Of a DNA stretch of 64,000 bases, positions 1 through 9,682 are shown piece after piece (positions within the stretch are counted from its first letter, which is position 1; each line of letters begins with the position of its first letter). The notes beneath the pieces are model-generated. The model made no database searches. It saw only the letters and a program-made list of their open reading frames with translations, and was not told where the DNA came from. The DNA comes from Cellulomonas sp. HZM (GTDB lineage: Bacteria > Actinomycetota > Actinomycetes > Actinomycetales > Cellulomonadaceae), in the NCBI RefSeq assembly GCF_000708885.1, contig NZ_JEOE01000011.1, positions 48,417-112,416 of the forward strand. The letters are read 5' to 3'. The position numbers and the translations under genes were made by a program.

Positions 1-623
1 TCCGCGTAGCGCGCGGCGGTCGTCACGAACAGCCACAGGTCAGCCGCCGCGAGCAGCTGCGCCGCGAGCTCGCGGTTGCCGGTCTCGACCGAGTCGACGT
101 CCGGGGCGTCGAGCAGCGCGAGACCGGGCGGGAGCGCGTCGTCGGCGACGAGCCGGACCGCGCGGTCCTGACCGGGACGCTCGTCGTCTCGCCGGCCGGG
201 CTCGCTGGAGACGCGGGCAAGCCCGGGCAGCACGCGGTCGGTGCTGAACCAGCGCGCGTCCTGCGGGTGGTGCACCAGGACGGGGGCGCGCGTCGTGGGA
301 CGCAGGACGCCCGGGTCGCTCACCTGGCGCCCGAGGAGCGAGTTCACGAGCGTCGACTTGCCCGCCCCCGTCGAGCCGCCGACCACGACCAGCATCGGGG
401 CACCGCGCGAGCGGAGACGCGGCAGCACGTAGTCGTCGAGCTGGTCCCTCGCGGCGGCGAGCTCACGTCGGGCGCTCTCGGCGCCGGGGACGTCGAGCGG
501 CAGCGTCGTGGCCCCGAGCCGGGCGCGCAGGTGCTCCAACGCGTCGGTGAGCTGCGAGCCGCCCTCGTCGGCCCGCAGGTCCGCGCGCTGCCCGTCCTGC
601 CCGGTGCCGGACCGCTCGTCCAT
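1..623 (-). CDS. Dynamin-like GTPase, N-terminal part (cut by window edge)
   Basis: The reading frame stays open from an ATG at 623 to the window edge, giving about 207 residues of a larger protein. It has a P-loop GSTGAGKS near residues 83-90, a switch-like stretch VLRPTTRAPV and a G3-type LLDAPDVDS followed by ADLWLFVTTAARYAD. These are nearly the same motifs, in the same order, as in the GTPase at 4803-6485, so the two are paralogues. Such actinobacterial proteins act at membranes and often occur as coupled pairs; a partner would lie beyond the left edge. The start is supported by the open frame and a weak GAGGGC stretch just upstream. Function beyond GTP binding is inferred. Confidence 0.8.
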   Translation of the reverse strand, partial: MDERSGTGQDGQRADLRADEGGSQLTDALEHLRARLGATTLPLDVPGAESARRELAAARDQLDDYVLPRLRSRGAPMLVVVGGSTGAGKSTLVNSLLGRQVSDPGVLRPTTRAPVLVHHPQDARWFSTDRVLPGLARVSSEPGRRDDERPGQDRAVRLVADDALPPGLALLDAPDVDSVETGNRELAAQLLAAADLWLFVTTAARYA

Positions 624-642
624 GCCCTCAGTCTGGCCGTTG

Positions 643-683
643 GGGCGCGTCACCGCTGGTCGCCGACCCGCGGTGACGCGCCC
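643..683 (-). terminator. Hairpin terminator downstream of ettA
   Basis: A perfect 14-bp inverted repeat (643-656 with 670-683, 13-nt loop) sits 9 bp past the ettA stop codon. There is no T-run, as is usual in very GC-rich actinobacteria. Confidence 0.6.
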
Positions 684-691
684 GGCCCACG

Positions 692-2374
<1,683 letters not shown>

Positions 2375-2570
2375 TGGCTCTTCGTCCGCCTCGCGTGCTC
2401 GGGGACCCCGGGTGGGGCTGCTGGTCTGATGGTGGGCCGGTCGCGCGCCGTGCGGTGGCGCCGGCGATCCGGTCCACCAGCCTAGGCGATCGACCCACGC
2501 GGGGCGTCGGCGGACCCGCTCGAGCCGGCTCGATGGGGGGCGAGGCGGCAGCGCGGGCCCGCCGACGGTC

Positions 2571-3152
2571 TCAGCGGGCGACGAGCTCGCGCTCCCGTTC
2601 GCGCAGCGCGCCGACGAGGCCGTCGACCTCGTCGTGCTCGTCGTCGTCCACCTCGTCGACGTGCGCCTCCTGCTCCGGGTCGGCGACGGCATCGCCCGGG
2701 ACCCAACGGTCGCCCTCCTCCGGCGGCGCCTCCTCGTAGCCCGAGACGTCCACCGGGCCCTCGGCGGCGCGCTGCGCGCCCGCGATCGTGCGGCGGAACC
2801 GGGTGGTACCGAACGCCAGGTCGTGCCCGATGCTCGTCGCCTCGAGCACCAGTCCGCTGCGCGGCGTGCCGTCGCCGGCGGTCCACTCCTCGGTCGAGAG
2901 CCGGCCGTGCGCGACGACCGGGTCGCCCTTGACGAGCGACACCTCCGCGTTGATCGCGAGCGCCCGCCACGACTTCACGCGGAACCACTCGGTCCGCCCG
3001 TCGCGCCACTGCCCGGTGCCGCGGTCGAAGTAGCGTCGCGTGCTCCCCAGCCGGAACGTCGCGTACGCCTGCCGACCGTCGCGCGCGGGGAACAACCGGA
3101 CGTCGCTGCCCACCCACCCGACGACCGTGACGTCGAGGTTGTGCGTGCTCAT
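2571..3152 (-). CDS. ssb: Single-stranded DNA-binding protein
   Basis: A 193-residue protein with an N-terminal OB fold (MSTHNLDVTVVGWVGSDVRL, then the WFRVKSW core) spanning about residues 1-115, and an acidic tail rich in Asp and Glu. It binds single-stranded DNA in replication or repair. The tail ends RERERELVAR and lacks the classical DDDIPF-like tip, so this may be the accessory SSB paralogue rather than the replicative one. The ATG at 3152 has a strong AAGGAGG ribosome-binding site 6 nt upstream. It is a stand-alone gene on the same strand as the GTPases upstream. Confidence 0.9.
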   Translation of the reverse strand: MSTHNLDVTVVGWVGSDVRLFPARDGRQAYATFRLGSTRRYFDRGTGQWRDGRTEWFRVKSWRALAINAEVSLVKGDPVVAHGRLSTEEWTAGDGTPRSGLVLEATSIGHDLAFGTTRFRRTIAGAQRAAEGPVDVSGYEEAPPEEGDRWVPGDAVADPEQEAHVDEVDDDEHDEVDGLVGALRERERELVAR

Positions 3153-3354
3153 GAGTGCCTCCTTGGCCACGCCCCGGCCAGACGCGGGGCTCGTGCGAGC
3201 GACGCTGCCCGAGACCTGCGGCCCGCGGGCCCGCGGCCGTGCGCACCGGTGGACGGGCACGGCCCGAGGCGTGCCTGTGGACGGTTCGACGACGACGCGT
3301 CCGACGGGGCGCCCGGCGCTCGCAGGTCCGACGACCAAGGCCGCCGGCGTCTCG

Positions 3355-4806
3355 TCAGCCGCGCGCCCGCTCCATCTGCTCACGCACCGCGCGGTGCTCG
3401 GCGAGCACGGCCTGCGTCGGCTCGAGCAGCAGCCGACGCGCCACGTCCTCGAGCACCGCGCGCCCGTCCTGCAGCGTCTGCCGGGCGCGTCGTCGGCCCG
3501 CGGAACGCCGCGCCGCAGCCGCGCCCAGCACGCACGCGACCACACCGGCCACAGCGACCGCCGCACCGACGAACGCCCAGGTCGCGGTCGCTCCCGCACC
3601 CGTCAGCGAGCCAACGCCGACCGCACCGAGCGCGATCGCGGCGACCCCGAGCACCACGGCCAGCACGGTCAGCGAGACCGCCGCACGCGAGCGCTGCACC
3701 TCGACCCGCAGGCTCGCGAGCGCGTGCGCCGACTCCTCGCCCAGCCGGGCGGCGGTCGCCGCACGGTCACGCAGGTCCGCCGACCATCGCGCGGGCAGCG
3801 CGGACGCGATGGGGTCCAGCCACGCCGCGCGCGCCCGACCCACGGTGTGCGCCTGCAGCGGGCCGACGTCGGGCACGGTCGTGTCGCGGCCTCGCGACGC
3901 GGCCCCCACCGCCGAGGCGACCGCCGGCAGGCCCGCCGCATCGGCGAGCGTGTCGACGACCGAGGACACCGTGAGCGCCGCGGGCTCGCGCTCCGCGACC
4001 GTCGGCCCGAGGGCGCGCACCGCGTCGTCCAGCTCGGCCGACGCACGCGTCGCCGCGAGCGAGCGCGCCGCGACGGCGGACGCGAACGCCGCACGCACGT
4101 CCCCCACGCCCTCGCCGGTGAGCGCCGAGACGCCCCACACGGGCACGCCGCTCAGACCGTCGGCCACGAGCAGGTCGGACACGTCCGTGAGCAGGGAGGT
4201 CCGCTCCGGCACGGGCACGGTGTCGAGCTGGTTGAGCATGACGAGCATCGAGGCCTCGTGGCCCACGAGGCGCTGGAGGTAGCCGGTGTGCAGCGCGTCG
4301 TCGGCGTACTTCTGCGGGTCGACGACCCACACGAGCGCATCCGCCTGCGGCAGCAGCCGGTCCACGACGGCGCGGTGCTCGGGCTCGATCGAGTCGTGGT
4401 CCGGCAGGTCGAGCAGGACCAGCCCGCGCAGCTCGGTCTCCGCCTCGCCGTCGAGCGCGCTCTCACGCTGGATGCGGCGGTCCTCGGCGACGCCCAGCCA
4501 GTCGAGCAGCGCGCCCGCCCCCGGCCCCCAGACGCACGCCGTGACCTGCGACGTCGTCGGCCGACGCACGCCGACGTCGGCGAACTGCAGCCGCGAGAGC
4601 GCGTTGAACAGGCTCGACTTGCCGGACCCGGTGCCGCCGACGAGCGCCACGATCGTGTGGTCGACCCCGAGCGCGAGCCGCTCGCGCACGCCCGCGGCGG
4701 TCGTGCGGACCCGCTCGGCGACCGCGGGCTCCACCCGGTCCCCCGCGGCGTCGACCGCTCCGACCAGCGCGTCGACCCGGGACCGCAGCGCGTCGTCGTC
4801 GGTCAT
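3355..4806 (-). CDS. Membrane-anchored dynamin-like GTPase, second of a coupled pair
   Basis: A 483-residue protein with P-loop GGTGSGKSS (57-65), LLDLPDHDS (G3) and MLNQLDTV (G4). Two hydrophobic segments near residues 355-378 and 385-410 are followed by an Arg-rich stretch, so the C-terminal part should sit at the membrane. It overlaps the upstream GTPase gene by ATGA, which implies translational coupling and a shared complex. The arrangement recalls the tandem bacterial dynamins DynA/DynB that act in sporulation septation in Streptomyces; that role here is inference from layout, not sequence identity. The start at 4806 is fixed by the overlap. Confidence 0.85.
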   Translation of the reverse strand: MTDDDALRSRVDALVGAVDAAGDRVEPAVAERVRTTAAGVRERLALGVDHTIVALVGGTGSGKSSLFNALSRLQFADVGVRRPTTSQVTACVWGPGAGALLDWLGVAEDRRIQRESALDGEAETELRGLVLLDLPDHDSIEPEHRAVVDRLLPQADALVWVVDPQKYADDALHTGYLQRLVGHEASMLVMLNQLDTVPVPERTSLLTDVSDLLVADGLSGVPVWGVSALTGEGVGDVRAAFASAVAARSLAATRASAELDDAVRALGPTVAEREPAALTVSSVVDTLADAAGLPAVASAVGAASRGRDTTVPDVGPLQAHTVGRARAAWLDPIASALPARWSADLRDRAATAARLGEESAHALASLRVEVQRSRAAVSLTVLAVVLGVAAIALGAVGVGSLTGAGATATWAFVGAAVAVAGVVACVLGAAAARRSAGRRRARQTLQDGRAVLEDVARRLLLEPTQAVLAEHRAVREQMERARG

Positions 4807-6485
4807 GTCAGCCCCTTGAGGACGGCGAGCCGCAGCCGCAGCCGGGAGGCGGCGTCGTCGGCGAGGTGAGGGTCGTCGAGCAGCTCGCCGACGACCGTGC
4901 GCTCGAGCCCCGCCTGCGACGCGGCGCGCCCGGCCAGGTCGTCGACGAGCTCGTCCACGACGGCGTCGGCGGCGGTCCCGAGCAGCGACGTGAGCAGCAC
5001 GCGCGCGTCGCTGACCCCGGCGCCCGCCGCGAGCGCGATCGCGGCGAGCCCGTCCTCCCCCACGGCGGTCACGGCGCGCGTGGCTCGTCGGCCCGCAGAC
5101 CCGCTCGCGGCGGTCGCCGCACGCACCAGGCGACCACCCTGCGACGCCCAGCCACGGGCTGCGAGGTCGGCCGCCGAGGTCCTGCGGGACGCCGCTGCGT
5201 CGCGCGGCCACGCGTGCACGATCGACGCGCCGCCGGCGGGAGCCCCCGCGCCGTCGAGCGCGGACCGCAGCGCGGACTCCGTCTCGGCTCCGGCCTGCGC
5301 GAGCACGGCTGCGGCGGACCGCGTGACGTCGGCGACGAGCGGCGCGAGCGCCGCCGAGCGCGCGCGGCCGCGTCGCGCCGAGCCGCGCACCTTCCCGCGC
5401 GCGTTCACGAGCCCGTCGAGGGGGCCGTCGGGCGCGGACAGCTCGGCCCAGCGAGCGCGCACCGGGCCGTCGGCGACGGCGCCGCCGCGGATCGCGTCCG
5501 CCGCGTCGCTCGTCGGACCCGCGACCGCGCCGTCCAGGACCGTGCCGATGCGAGCGGCCGCGTCCGCCTGCTCCTGCACTGCCTCCGCGAGCTCGTCGAC
5601 CCAGCCGCGCAGGGCGGTCAGCGAGCCGCGCAGCGTGCGCCCGACGACGGTGCGCGCCCGGTCCGGTCCGGCGAGCGTCATGAGCCAGCGGTGGATCGGC
5701 GACACCGCGGACGCCGAGAGCAGACCCTGGTGCGGGCCGACGTCCGGCACGACGAACAGCGGCGAGTTCGCGAGCCCGTGCTCGCGCAGTCGCCCCAGCA
5801 GGTCGCCGCGCACGGTCGGCATCGAGTCCGAGGGCACGCGGTTGAGCACCATCGCGATCGTCGCGCCGCGCTCGACCGCGGTCTCGAGCACCTGCCACGG
5901 CAGCGCGTCGCCGTACCGCGAGGCGGTCGTGACGAACAGCCACAGGTCCGCGGCCTCGAGCAGCCGGTGCGCCGACTCGCGGTTCGACTCGAGCACCGAG
6001 TCGAGGTCGGGCGCGTCCAGCAGCGCGATGCCGCGCGGCACGTGATCGTCGGCGACGACCTCCACCGACTCCAGCACCGGGTGGTGCGACAGGAGGTCGG
6101 CGTCGAGCGGGTGGTGCACGAGGACCGGCTCACGCGTCGTGGGCCGCAGCACGCCCGCGGTGCTCACCTCGGCTCCCACCAGCGAGTTCACGAGCGTCGA
6201 CTTGCCCGCCCCGGTGGACCCGGCGACCACGACGACCGCCGGCGCGGACAGCTCCGTGAGGCGCGGCACCAGGTGCTCGTCGAGCTGGTCGACGAGCCGG
6301 TCTCGCGACGCGACGGCGTCGGGCGTGGACTCCAGGTCGAGCGGGAACTTCGTCGCCGCGACGTCCCGGCGCAGGTCCACGACCGCGTCCAGCAGCGACG
6401 TCGCCGCGAGCGGCCGGGCCAGCATTGAGCGCGGGTCGTCGGCTGCGATGGCCGACGCCGACCCCGTCCCTGCCAGCGCGCTCAC
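4803..6485 (-). CDS. Dynamin-like GTPase, first of a coupled pair
   Basis: A 560-residue GTPase with GSTGAGKS (89-96), LLDAPDLDS (G3) and VLNRVPSDS (G4-like). The C-terminal half is Ala/Arg-rich and mostly helical. Its N-terminal 200 residues are closely similar to the partial GTPase at 1-623, so this window holds two related GTPase loci separated by ettA and ssb. The GTG at 6485 is preceded by GGGAG at a suitable distance; the ATG at 6425 is a less likely alternative. The downstream GTPase gene overlaps by 4 bp. A membrane-remodelling or septation function is inferred. Confidence 0.85.
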   Translation of the reverse strand: MSALAGTGSASAIAADDPRSMLARPLAATSLLDAVVDLRRDVAATKFPLDLESTPDAVASRDRLVDQLDEHLVPRLTELSAPAVVVVAGSTGAGKSTLVNSLVGAEVSTAGVLRPTTREPVLVHHPLDADLLSHHPVLESVEVVADDHVPRGIALLDAPDLDSVLESNRESAHRLLEAADLWLFVTTASRYGDALPWQVLETAVERGATIAMVLNRVPSDSMPTVRGDLLGRLREHGLANSPLFVVPDVGPHQGLLSASAVSPIHRWLMTLAGPDRARTVVGRTLRGSLTALRGWVDELAEAVQEQADAAARIGTVLDGAVAGPTSDAADAIRGGAVADGPVRARWAELSAPDGPLDGLVNARGKVRGSARRGRARSAALAPLVADVTRSAAAVLAQAGAETESALRSALDGAGAPAGGASIVHAWPRDAAASRRTSAADLAARGWASQGGRLVRAATAASGSAGRRATRAVTAVGEDGLAAIALAAGAGVSDARVLLTSLLGTAADAVVDELVDDLAGRAASQAGLERTVVGELLDDPHLADDAASRLRLRLAVLKGLT

Positions 6486-6620
6486 CCGGCCATTCTCCCG
6501 GTCTGGACGTGACCTGGACAAACGCGCCACGCGGGTGACCCCGCTCCGGGATGCTCGCGCAGGCCTGCGGCAGGCGCCGCGGCCGCCGTCCCGGGGCGCA
6601 CTACGCTGGGTGACCGCCCA

Positions 6621-6705
<85 letters not shown>

Positions 6706-6791
6706 GACTGCGCGGCGCCGGCCACTCCGCCCGTCGATGCGTCTTCTACTCGCTGAGCGGCTACACGACCGCCGTGCTCGAGTACGCGACG

Positions 6792-7088
6792 TCAGCGACC
6801 GTCGCACTGTTCGAGTTCGACGCTCAGAACCGGGACTTCGCGGTAGCGAGACCAGAACACCCGCTGCTCGTCCGTGAGCTCGCCGCTGCGCAACATGGCG
6901 CTCGCACGCCGGGCTTCCCTGCGAGCGACGACGCGCTCCGCGTTGATTTCGGTGAGCGTCTCAGTCGCGCCGGTTAGCGGGTGAATGGCCGGCCCGTCCG
7001 GGTGCGCCTCCTTGTACGCGCCTCGGGTCACCGCCGCCTTGGTCTCGGCATGCCCCGAGCACCGCACGCCCGGTTTCCAATCGCACAT
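6792..7088 (-). CDS. Small Cys-containing phage/island-type protein
   Basis: A 98-residue protein starting MCDWKPGVRCSGHAETK, with two Cys in the first ten residues and a charged helical middle (RREARRASAM). Small proteins with this kind of Cys-Trp-Lys-Pro start occur in actinobacterial phages and islands, but I do not know a function. The ATG at 7088 has GGAGAG upstream and is chosen over further extension, which would run through the hairpin repeat at 7205-7281. It is the island gene nearest the tRNA. Confidence 0.6.
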   Translation of the reverse strand: MCDWKPGVRCSGHAETKAAVTRGAYKEAHPDGPAIHPLTGATETLTEINAERVVARREARRASAMLRSGELTDEQRVFWSRYREVPVLSVELEQCDGR

Positions 7089-7204
7089 TTTCGTCTCTCC
7101 ACCACTAGAACGATTCGCCCCGTTTAGGGCTTTCTGTGGAGAAACGATAGGTGCTCGACTAGACGCTATTCGTCGCTTTTCGGCCCCCTCCCCGCACCTC
7201 ACCC

Positions 7205-7281
7205 GGGGCGGCAGACGGTGTGCCGCCCCACCCAGGCGGGCCGGAGGTGCAACCAGGACGATGAGGGAACGGAGAGGGAGG
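7205..7281. repeat. Island hairpin repeat, copy A
   Basis: A perfect 9-bp stem GGGGCGGCA/TGCCGCCCC with loop GACGGTG at 7205-7229, followed by GGGCCGGAGG, CAACCAGG and GGAGAGGG-like blocks. Copy B is at 8239-8324. The 23-nt hairpin core in B is the exact reverse complement of the core here, while the downstream blocks keep the same orientation. It lies between the stop of the lipoprotein gene and the start of the 98-residue protein. Confidence 0.7.
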
Positions 7282-7291
7282 ATTGCTGGGC

Positions 7292-7675
7292 TCAGCAGAT
7301 GACCGTGCCACCCATCCTGATCAGGAGGGTCTTCGTGGCGAGGTTGCCGCCGTACTGGTGCACGACCCAACCATCGCCGGCGACCATGCCGCCGACGCAG
7401 TCGTTCAACGACGTCATCCACGCCACCTGGGAGGCGTTGTCAGGGAACACCTTGATGAATCCCTGGTGGCTGGTCTCACTACAGCGATAACCCTTCGCGC
7501 CGGGCGGCGCCGTCCACTCCGCCGCTCCATAGTCCCCGCACAGCACGACGACGAGTGCATCGACCAGCGACATGCTCGGGCTCGGTGTCGCGTCGGAGCC
7601 ACCACCACCTGATGTACAGCCCGACAGTGCAACCGCGAGGGCGGTGACGCTCAAAAGGCTGAACGAACGGCGCAT
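7292..7675 (-). CDS. Small secreted lipoprotein, hypothetical
   Basis: A 127-residue protein with a type II signal peptide: MRRSFSLLSVTALAVALSGC, cut before Cys20, then a Gly/Ser-rich linker. The mature domain has four further Cys (for example LCGDYGAAEW and GYRCSETS), suggesting disulfides in an exported domain. No family recognised. The start at 7675 is chosen because GAGGA lies 8 nt upstream; an ATG at 7684 is possible but has no room for that site. It lies downstream of the nuclease gene on the same strand. Confidence 0.7.
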   Translation of the reverse strand: MRRSFSLLSVTALAVALSGCTSGGGGSDATPSPSMSLVDALVVVLCGDYGAAEWTAPPGAKGYRCSETSHQGFIKVFPDNASQVAWMTSLNDCVGGMVAGDGWVVHQYGGNLATKTLLIRMGGTVIC

Positions 7676-7753
7676 GAGCAGCATCCTCGTCCGAGCGCAC
7701 AGCGCCGCCAACCCGCTGCACAGGGTGATTTCGGGAGCCCGATCGCGCGGGTC

Positions 7754-8212
7754 CTACAGAGTCGGCAACGACGCTCCCTCGACGCTCACCGAGAGGTCCG
7801 CGGCTACCCAGAACACAGTGACGTTGAGCTGCTTCAGCACGGGAAGCATGGCGACGACCTCCTGGCGATGGTCCTCGTTGTCTGGGAAGGCCAGCGCGGC
7901 GTGCACGTCGCCGCTTGCGACCCATCGCAGCGCTCGGACGGTCGCCACGCCAACGTGGCTGTAGACCTGCTTACGCTCAAACGGCTGGCCGTGCCGCTTC
8001 GACGTGGCTCGTGCGCTGCCTGCCCCTTTCGCCTCGACGAAGAGCCGTCGGTCCCCGAGGCTCGCTTCGATGTCGTTGCCCCGCTCGTGGCTGTACTTCG
8101 GACGAATATCAGCCCAGCCAGCGCGGTCGAGGTACGCGCACACCGCGTCGACCACCTGGTCCTCGACCAGGAACGGTGACGGCAGCGAATCAATCTCGAA
8201 GATTGCGTCCAT
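7754..8212 (-). CDS. PD-(D/E)XK restriction-endonuclease-like protein
   Basis: A 152-residue protein with a compact PD-(D/E)XK core: GNDIEA (Asp47), then RLFVEAKG (Glu60-x-Lys62) and a following RKQVYSHVGVATVRAL helix with Gln82. That spacing is typical of Mrr-like and related restriction or repair nucleases, where the residues bind the metal and cut DNA. There is no DNA-recognition domain, so it may be a stand-alone cutter or need a partner. A TATCGT -10 element 6 nt before the ATG implies leaderless expression. Its place in the island suggests defence; that is inference. Confidence 0.75.
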   Translation of the reverse strand: MDAIFEIDSLPSPFLVEDQVVDAVCAYLDRAGWADIRPKYSHERGNDIEASLGDRRLFVEAKGAGSARATSKRHGQPFERKQVYSHVGVATVRALRWVASGDVHAALAFPDNEDHRQEVVAMLPVLKQLNVTVFWVAADLSVSVEGASLPTL

Positions 8213-8218
8213 GTCGCG

Positions 8219-8224
8219 ACGATA
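8219..8224 (-). promoter_or_regulatory. Leaderless -10 element of the PD-(D/E)XK gene
   Basis: TATCGT on the minus strand, 6 nt before the ATG at 8212. Confidence 0.5.
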
Positions 8225-8238
8225 GCGACGACGCCAGT

Positions 8239-8324
8239 GGGCGGCACACCGTCTGCCGCCCCGCGCTCACGTGGGCCGGAGGAACAACCAGGGCGACCAG
8301 AAGGCGATGAGAAACGGGGAGGGG
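8239..8324. repeat. Island hairpin repeat, copy B
   Basis: An 8-bp stem GGGCGGCA/TGCCGCCC with loop CACCGTC (8239-8261), then GGGCCGGAGG, CAACCAGG, CGATGAG and GGGGAGGG blocks. The core loop is the reverse complement of that in copy A. It lies between divergently transcribed genes, so it may also serve as a control region. Confidence 0.7.
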
Positions 8325-8370
8325 CGAGCGGGTCTGTCCCATCAGCGCCATCGTTCAGGAGCGCGCAGTC

Positions 8371-8700
8371 ATGCTTCGGCCGCGTGATGCCGATTCATCG
8401 GGCATGACAACGGACCTCTGCATCCACGACATGGCGCTCGAGACGTGCGGGCTCTGCGCTCCCCGAACGCCACTCCGTGGCTCCCCGAGCGCACGTGTTC
8501 TGATCGCTCCCAGCCGCAAGGCGCACCTTGAGGGCGGCTGCAGCCACAAGGACGACCCGGACCTCAGCAAGTGGGGCGTCGTCACCACGATCAACGCCTG
8601 GCAGACCGTGTGTAACCACGGCGCCATCTACGCGGACGCGCCGTCGCGCCTCGTGTCTGTGGACCCCTGCAAGGACTGCCAGAACGGCCCGCTCGGCTAG
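8371..8700 (+). CDS. Cys/His-rich small protein, possible zinc finger
   Basis: A 109-residue protein with CIHDMALETCGLC (Cys-His then CxxC) near the N-terminus, GCSHKDD and VCNH in the middle and CKDC near the end, enough ligands for one or two zinc sites. Proteins with CIHxxxxxxCxxC openings are frequent in actinobacterial phages and islands; no function is known to me. The start at 8371 has CAGGAG 8 nt upstream; an internal ATG at 8404 lacks one. Its stop codon overlaps the end of a small minus-strand gene. Confidence 0.6.
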   Translation: MLRPRDADSSGMTTDLCIHDMALETCGLCAPRTPLRGSPSARVLIAPSRKAHLEGGCSHKDDPDLSKWGVVTTINAWQTVCNHGAIYADAPSRLVSVDPCKDCQNGPLG

Positions 8701-8777
8701 GCCGTGGCGTCGTCCCATCCTGCGAGTTCGGTCCGCAGCTGCCCGACCGTGACGGGGCGGCTTGCCTCGGTCGTCAT
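8697..8777 (-). CDS. 26-residue mini-protein, coupled to the gene upstream
   Basis: Reads MTTEASRPVTVGQLRTELAG then WDDATA and stops. The ATG overlaps the TGA of the 70-residue gene at 8774-8986 (ATGA), the same coupling seen between real genes in this window. VGQLRTELAGW resembles a short helix common in actinobacterial and phage hypotheticals. It is too short for domain assignment and could be a remnant of a longer gene, but the overlap and sensible composition favour translation. Confidence 0.4.
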   Translation of the reverse strand: MTTEASRPVTVGQLRTELAGWDDATA

Positions 8778-8986
8778 GGGGTCGGGACAGGCATCGGGGT
8801 CAAGAGCCTGTCGAGCGTCGGCTGCAAGCTCGACTGCGTCTTCTGGATCTCGAACTCGAGGAATCGCTGCATGAGCGGCGGTCCGAGCTTCGCCATCAGC
8901 GGGCCGACGAACAGCAGCACGACGACCTGTCGAACGGGTCGCGGCAGCAGGCGGAAGACGTGAAAGCCGACGTCAGAGGGGTCCAT
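8774..8986 (-). CDS. Small membrane-associated hypothetical protein
   Basis: A 70-residue protein with one likely membrane or amphipathic segment (VRQVVVLLFVGPLMAKLG, about residues 18-35) followed by a helical tail. It lies 50 bp after the exonuclease gene on the same strand and overlaps the next mini-gene by ATGA, so it is probably the third gene of an operon with the membrane protein and exonuclease. No ribosome-binding site is evident at the ATG, which lowers confidence. A small toxin- or holin-like role would fit the shape but is not shown. Confidence 0.45.
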   Translation of the reverse strand: MDPSDVGFHVFRLLPRPVRQVVVLLFVGPLMAKLGPPLMQRFLEFEIQKTQSSLQPTLDRLLTPMPVPTP

Positions 8987-9036
8987 GGATTGACGATCGC
9001 ACCGACCGGTGACATGAAGCCGTCGTGGCGGTGCTG

Positions 9037-9669
9037 TCAGTAGTCGAAGACGTCGCCGATGCCGAGGGTGTCCAGAGTTGCCCGCGTTGGTAGGTACGCA
9101 AACGACGCTTCAAGGAGGTCGGCAACACCTCGCTCGGCGGCGAGAGCGCGAAGCTCTGCGAGGAGCGGCACGAGGTAGCGGACGTCGTTGGCCGCGTACT
9201 CCAACTGCGCCCTCGACAGGTCACTGGCGGACCAGTCTGAGACCTGCTGTGCTTTATCGATGCTCACGCCGAGTACGCGGCTCAGGCTCGGCTTCAGCGA
9301 ATACTGCTCGGGTTCCATGCCCGGCTCGACGATCTTCGCTGCGACCTTCGTGCACGCGATGCGTGCGGGCCTCGCCCTCCAAGTGGCGACGAGGAAGCGC
9401 AGGTCAAAGGGAGCGTGGTGGAACACCTTCGTGACCGACGAGTCCTCGAGCAACTCGATGAGCAGGTACGGGTGGTCACCCGGCGCGACCTGAACGATGA
9501 CGATTGCGTCCGGCGTAGCCAGCTGGACCGTCCGAACCTGGTCGACTCGCCAGTCCAGACCGGTTGTCTCGATGTCACACGCGACAGCACCAGTGCTGCG
9601 AGCACGAGCGAGCCAGTCAGCGTCAATGTCGCCGCGCCTCACGGCGACGTCCTGCCTGATCGCGACCAT
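9037..9669 (-). CDS. DEDDy 3'-5' exonuclease (RNase D-like)
   Basis: A 210-residue single-domain exonuclease. All motifs are present: Exo I CDIETTGLDW (Asp32, Glu34), Exo II HHAPFDLRFL (Asp89), Exo III YAANDVRYL (Tyr158, Asp162), plus the RNase D-type KAQQVSDWS stretch. It should remove 3' nucleotides using two metal ions. It lacks the HRDC domains of housekeeping RNase D, so it is a compact version typical of accessory loci. AGGAGG lies 9 nt before the ATG. Its start is 13 bp after the stop of the membrane protein gene, so the two are co-transcribed; the substrate may be RNA or DNA. Confidence 0.85.
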   Translation of the reverse strand: MVAIRQDVAVRRGDIDADWLARARSTGAVACDIETTGLDWRVDQVRTVQLATPDAIVIVQVAPGDHPYLLIELLEDSSVTKVFHHAPFDLRFLVATWRARPARIACTKVAAKIVEPGMEPEQYSLKPSLSRVLGVSIDKAQQVSDWSASDLSRAQLEYAANDVRYLVPLLAELRALAAERGVADLLEASFAYLPTRATLDTLGIGDVFDY

Positions 9670-9682
9670 CTCGCCCGTCCTC

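Noticed and set aside
6792..7421. Longer version of the 98-residue island gene starting at 7421
   Set aside because: The extension runs through the hairpin repeat and lacks sensible sequence; a good ribosome-binding site marks the ATG at 7088.
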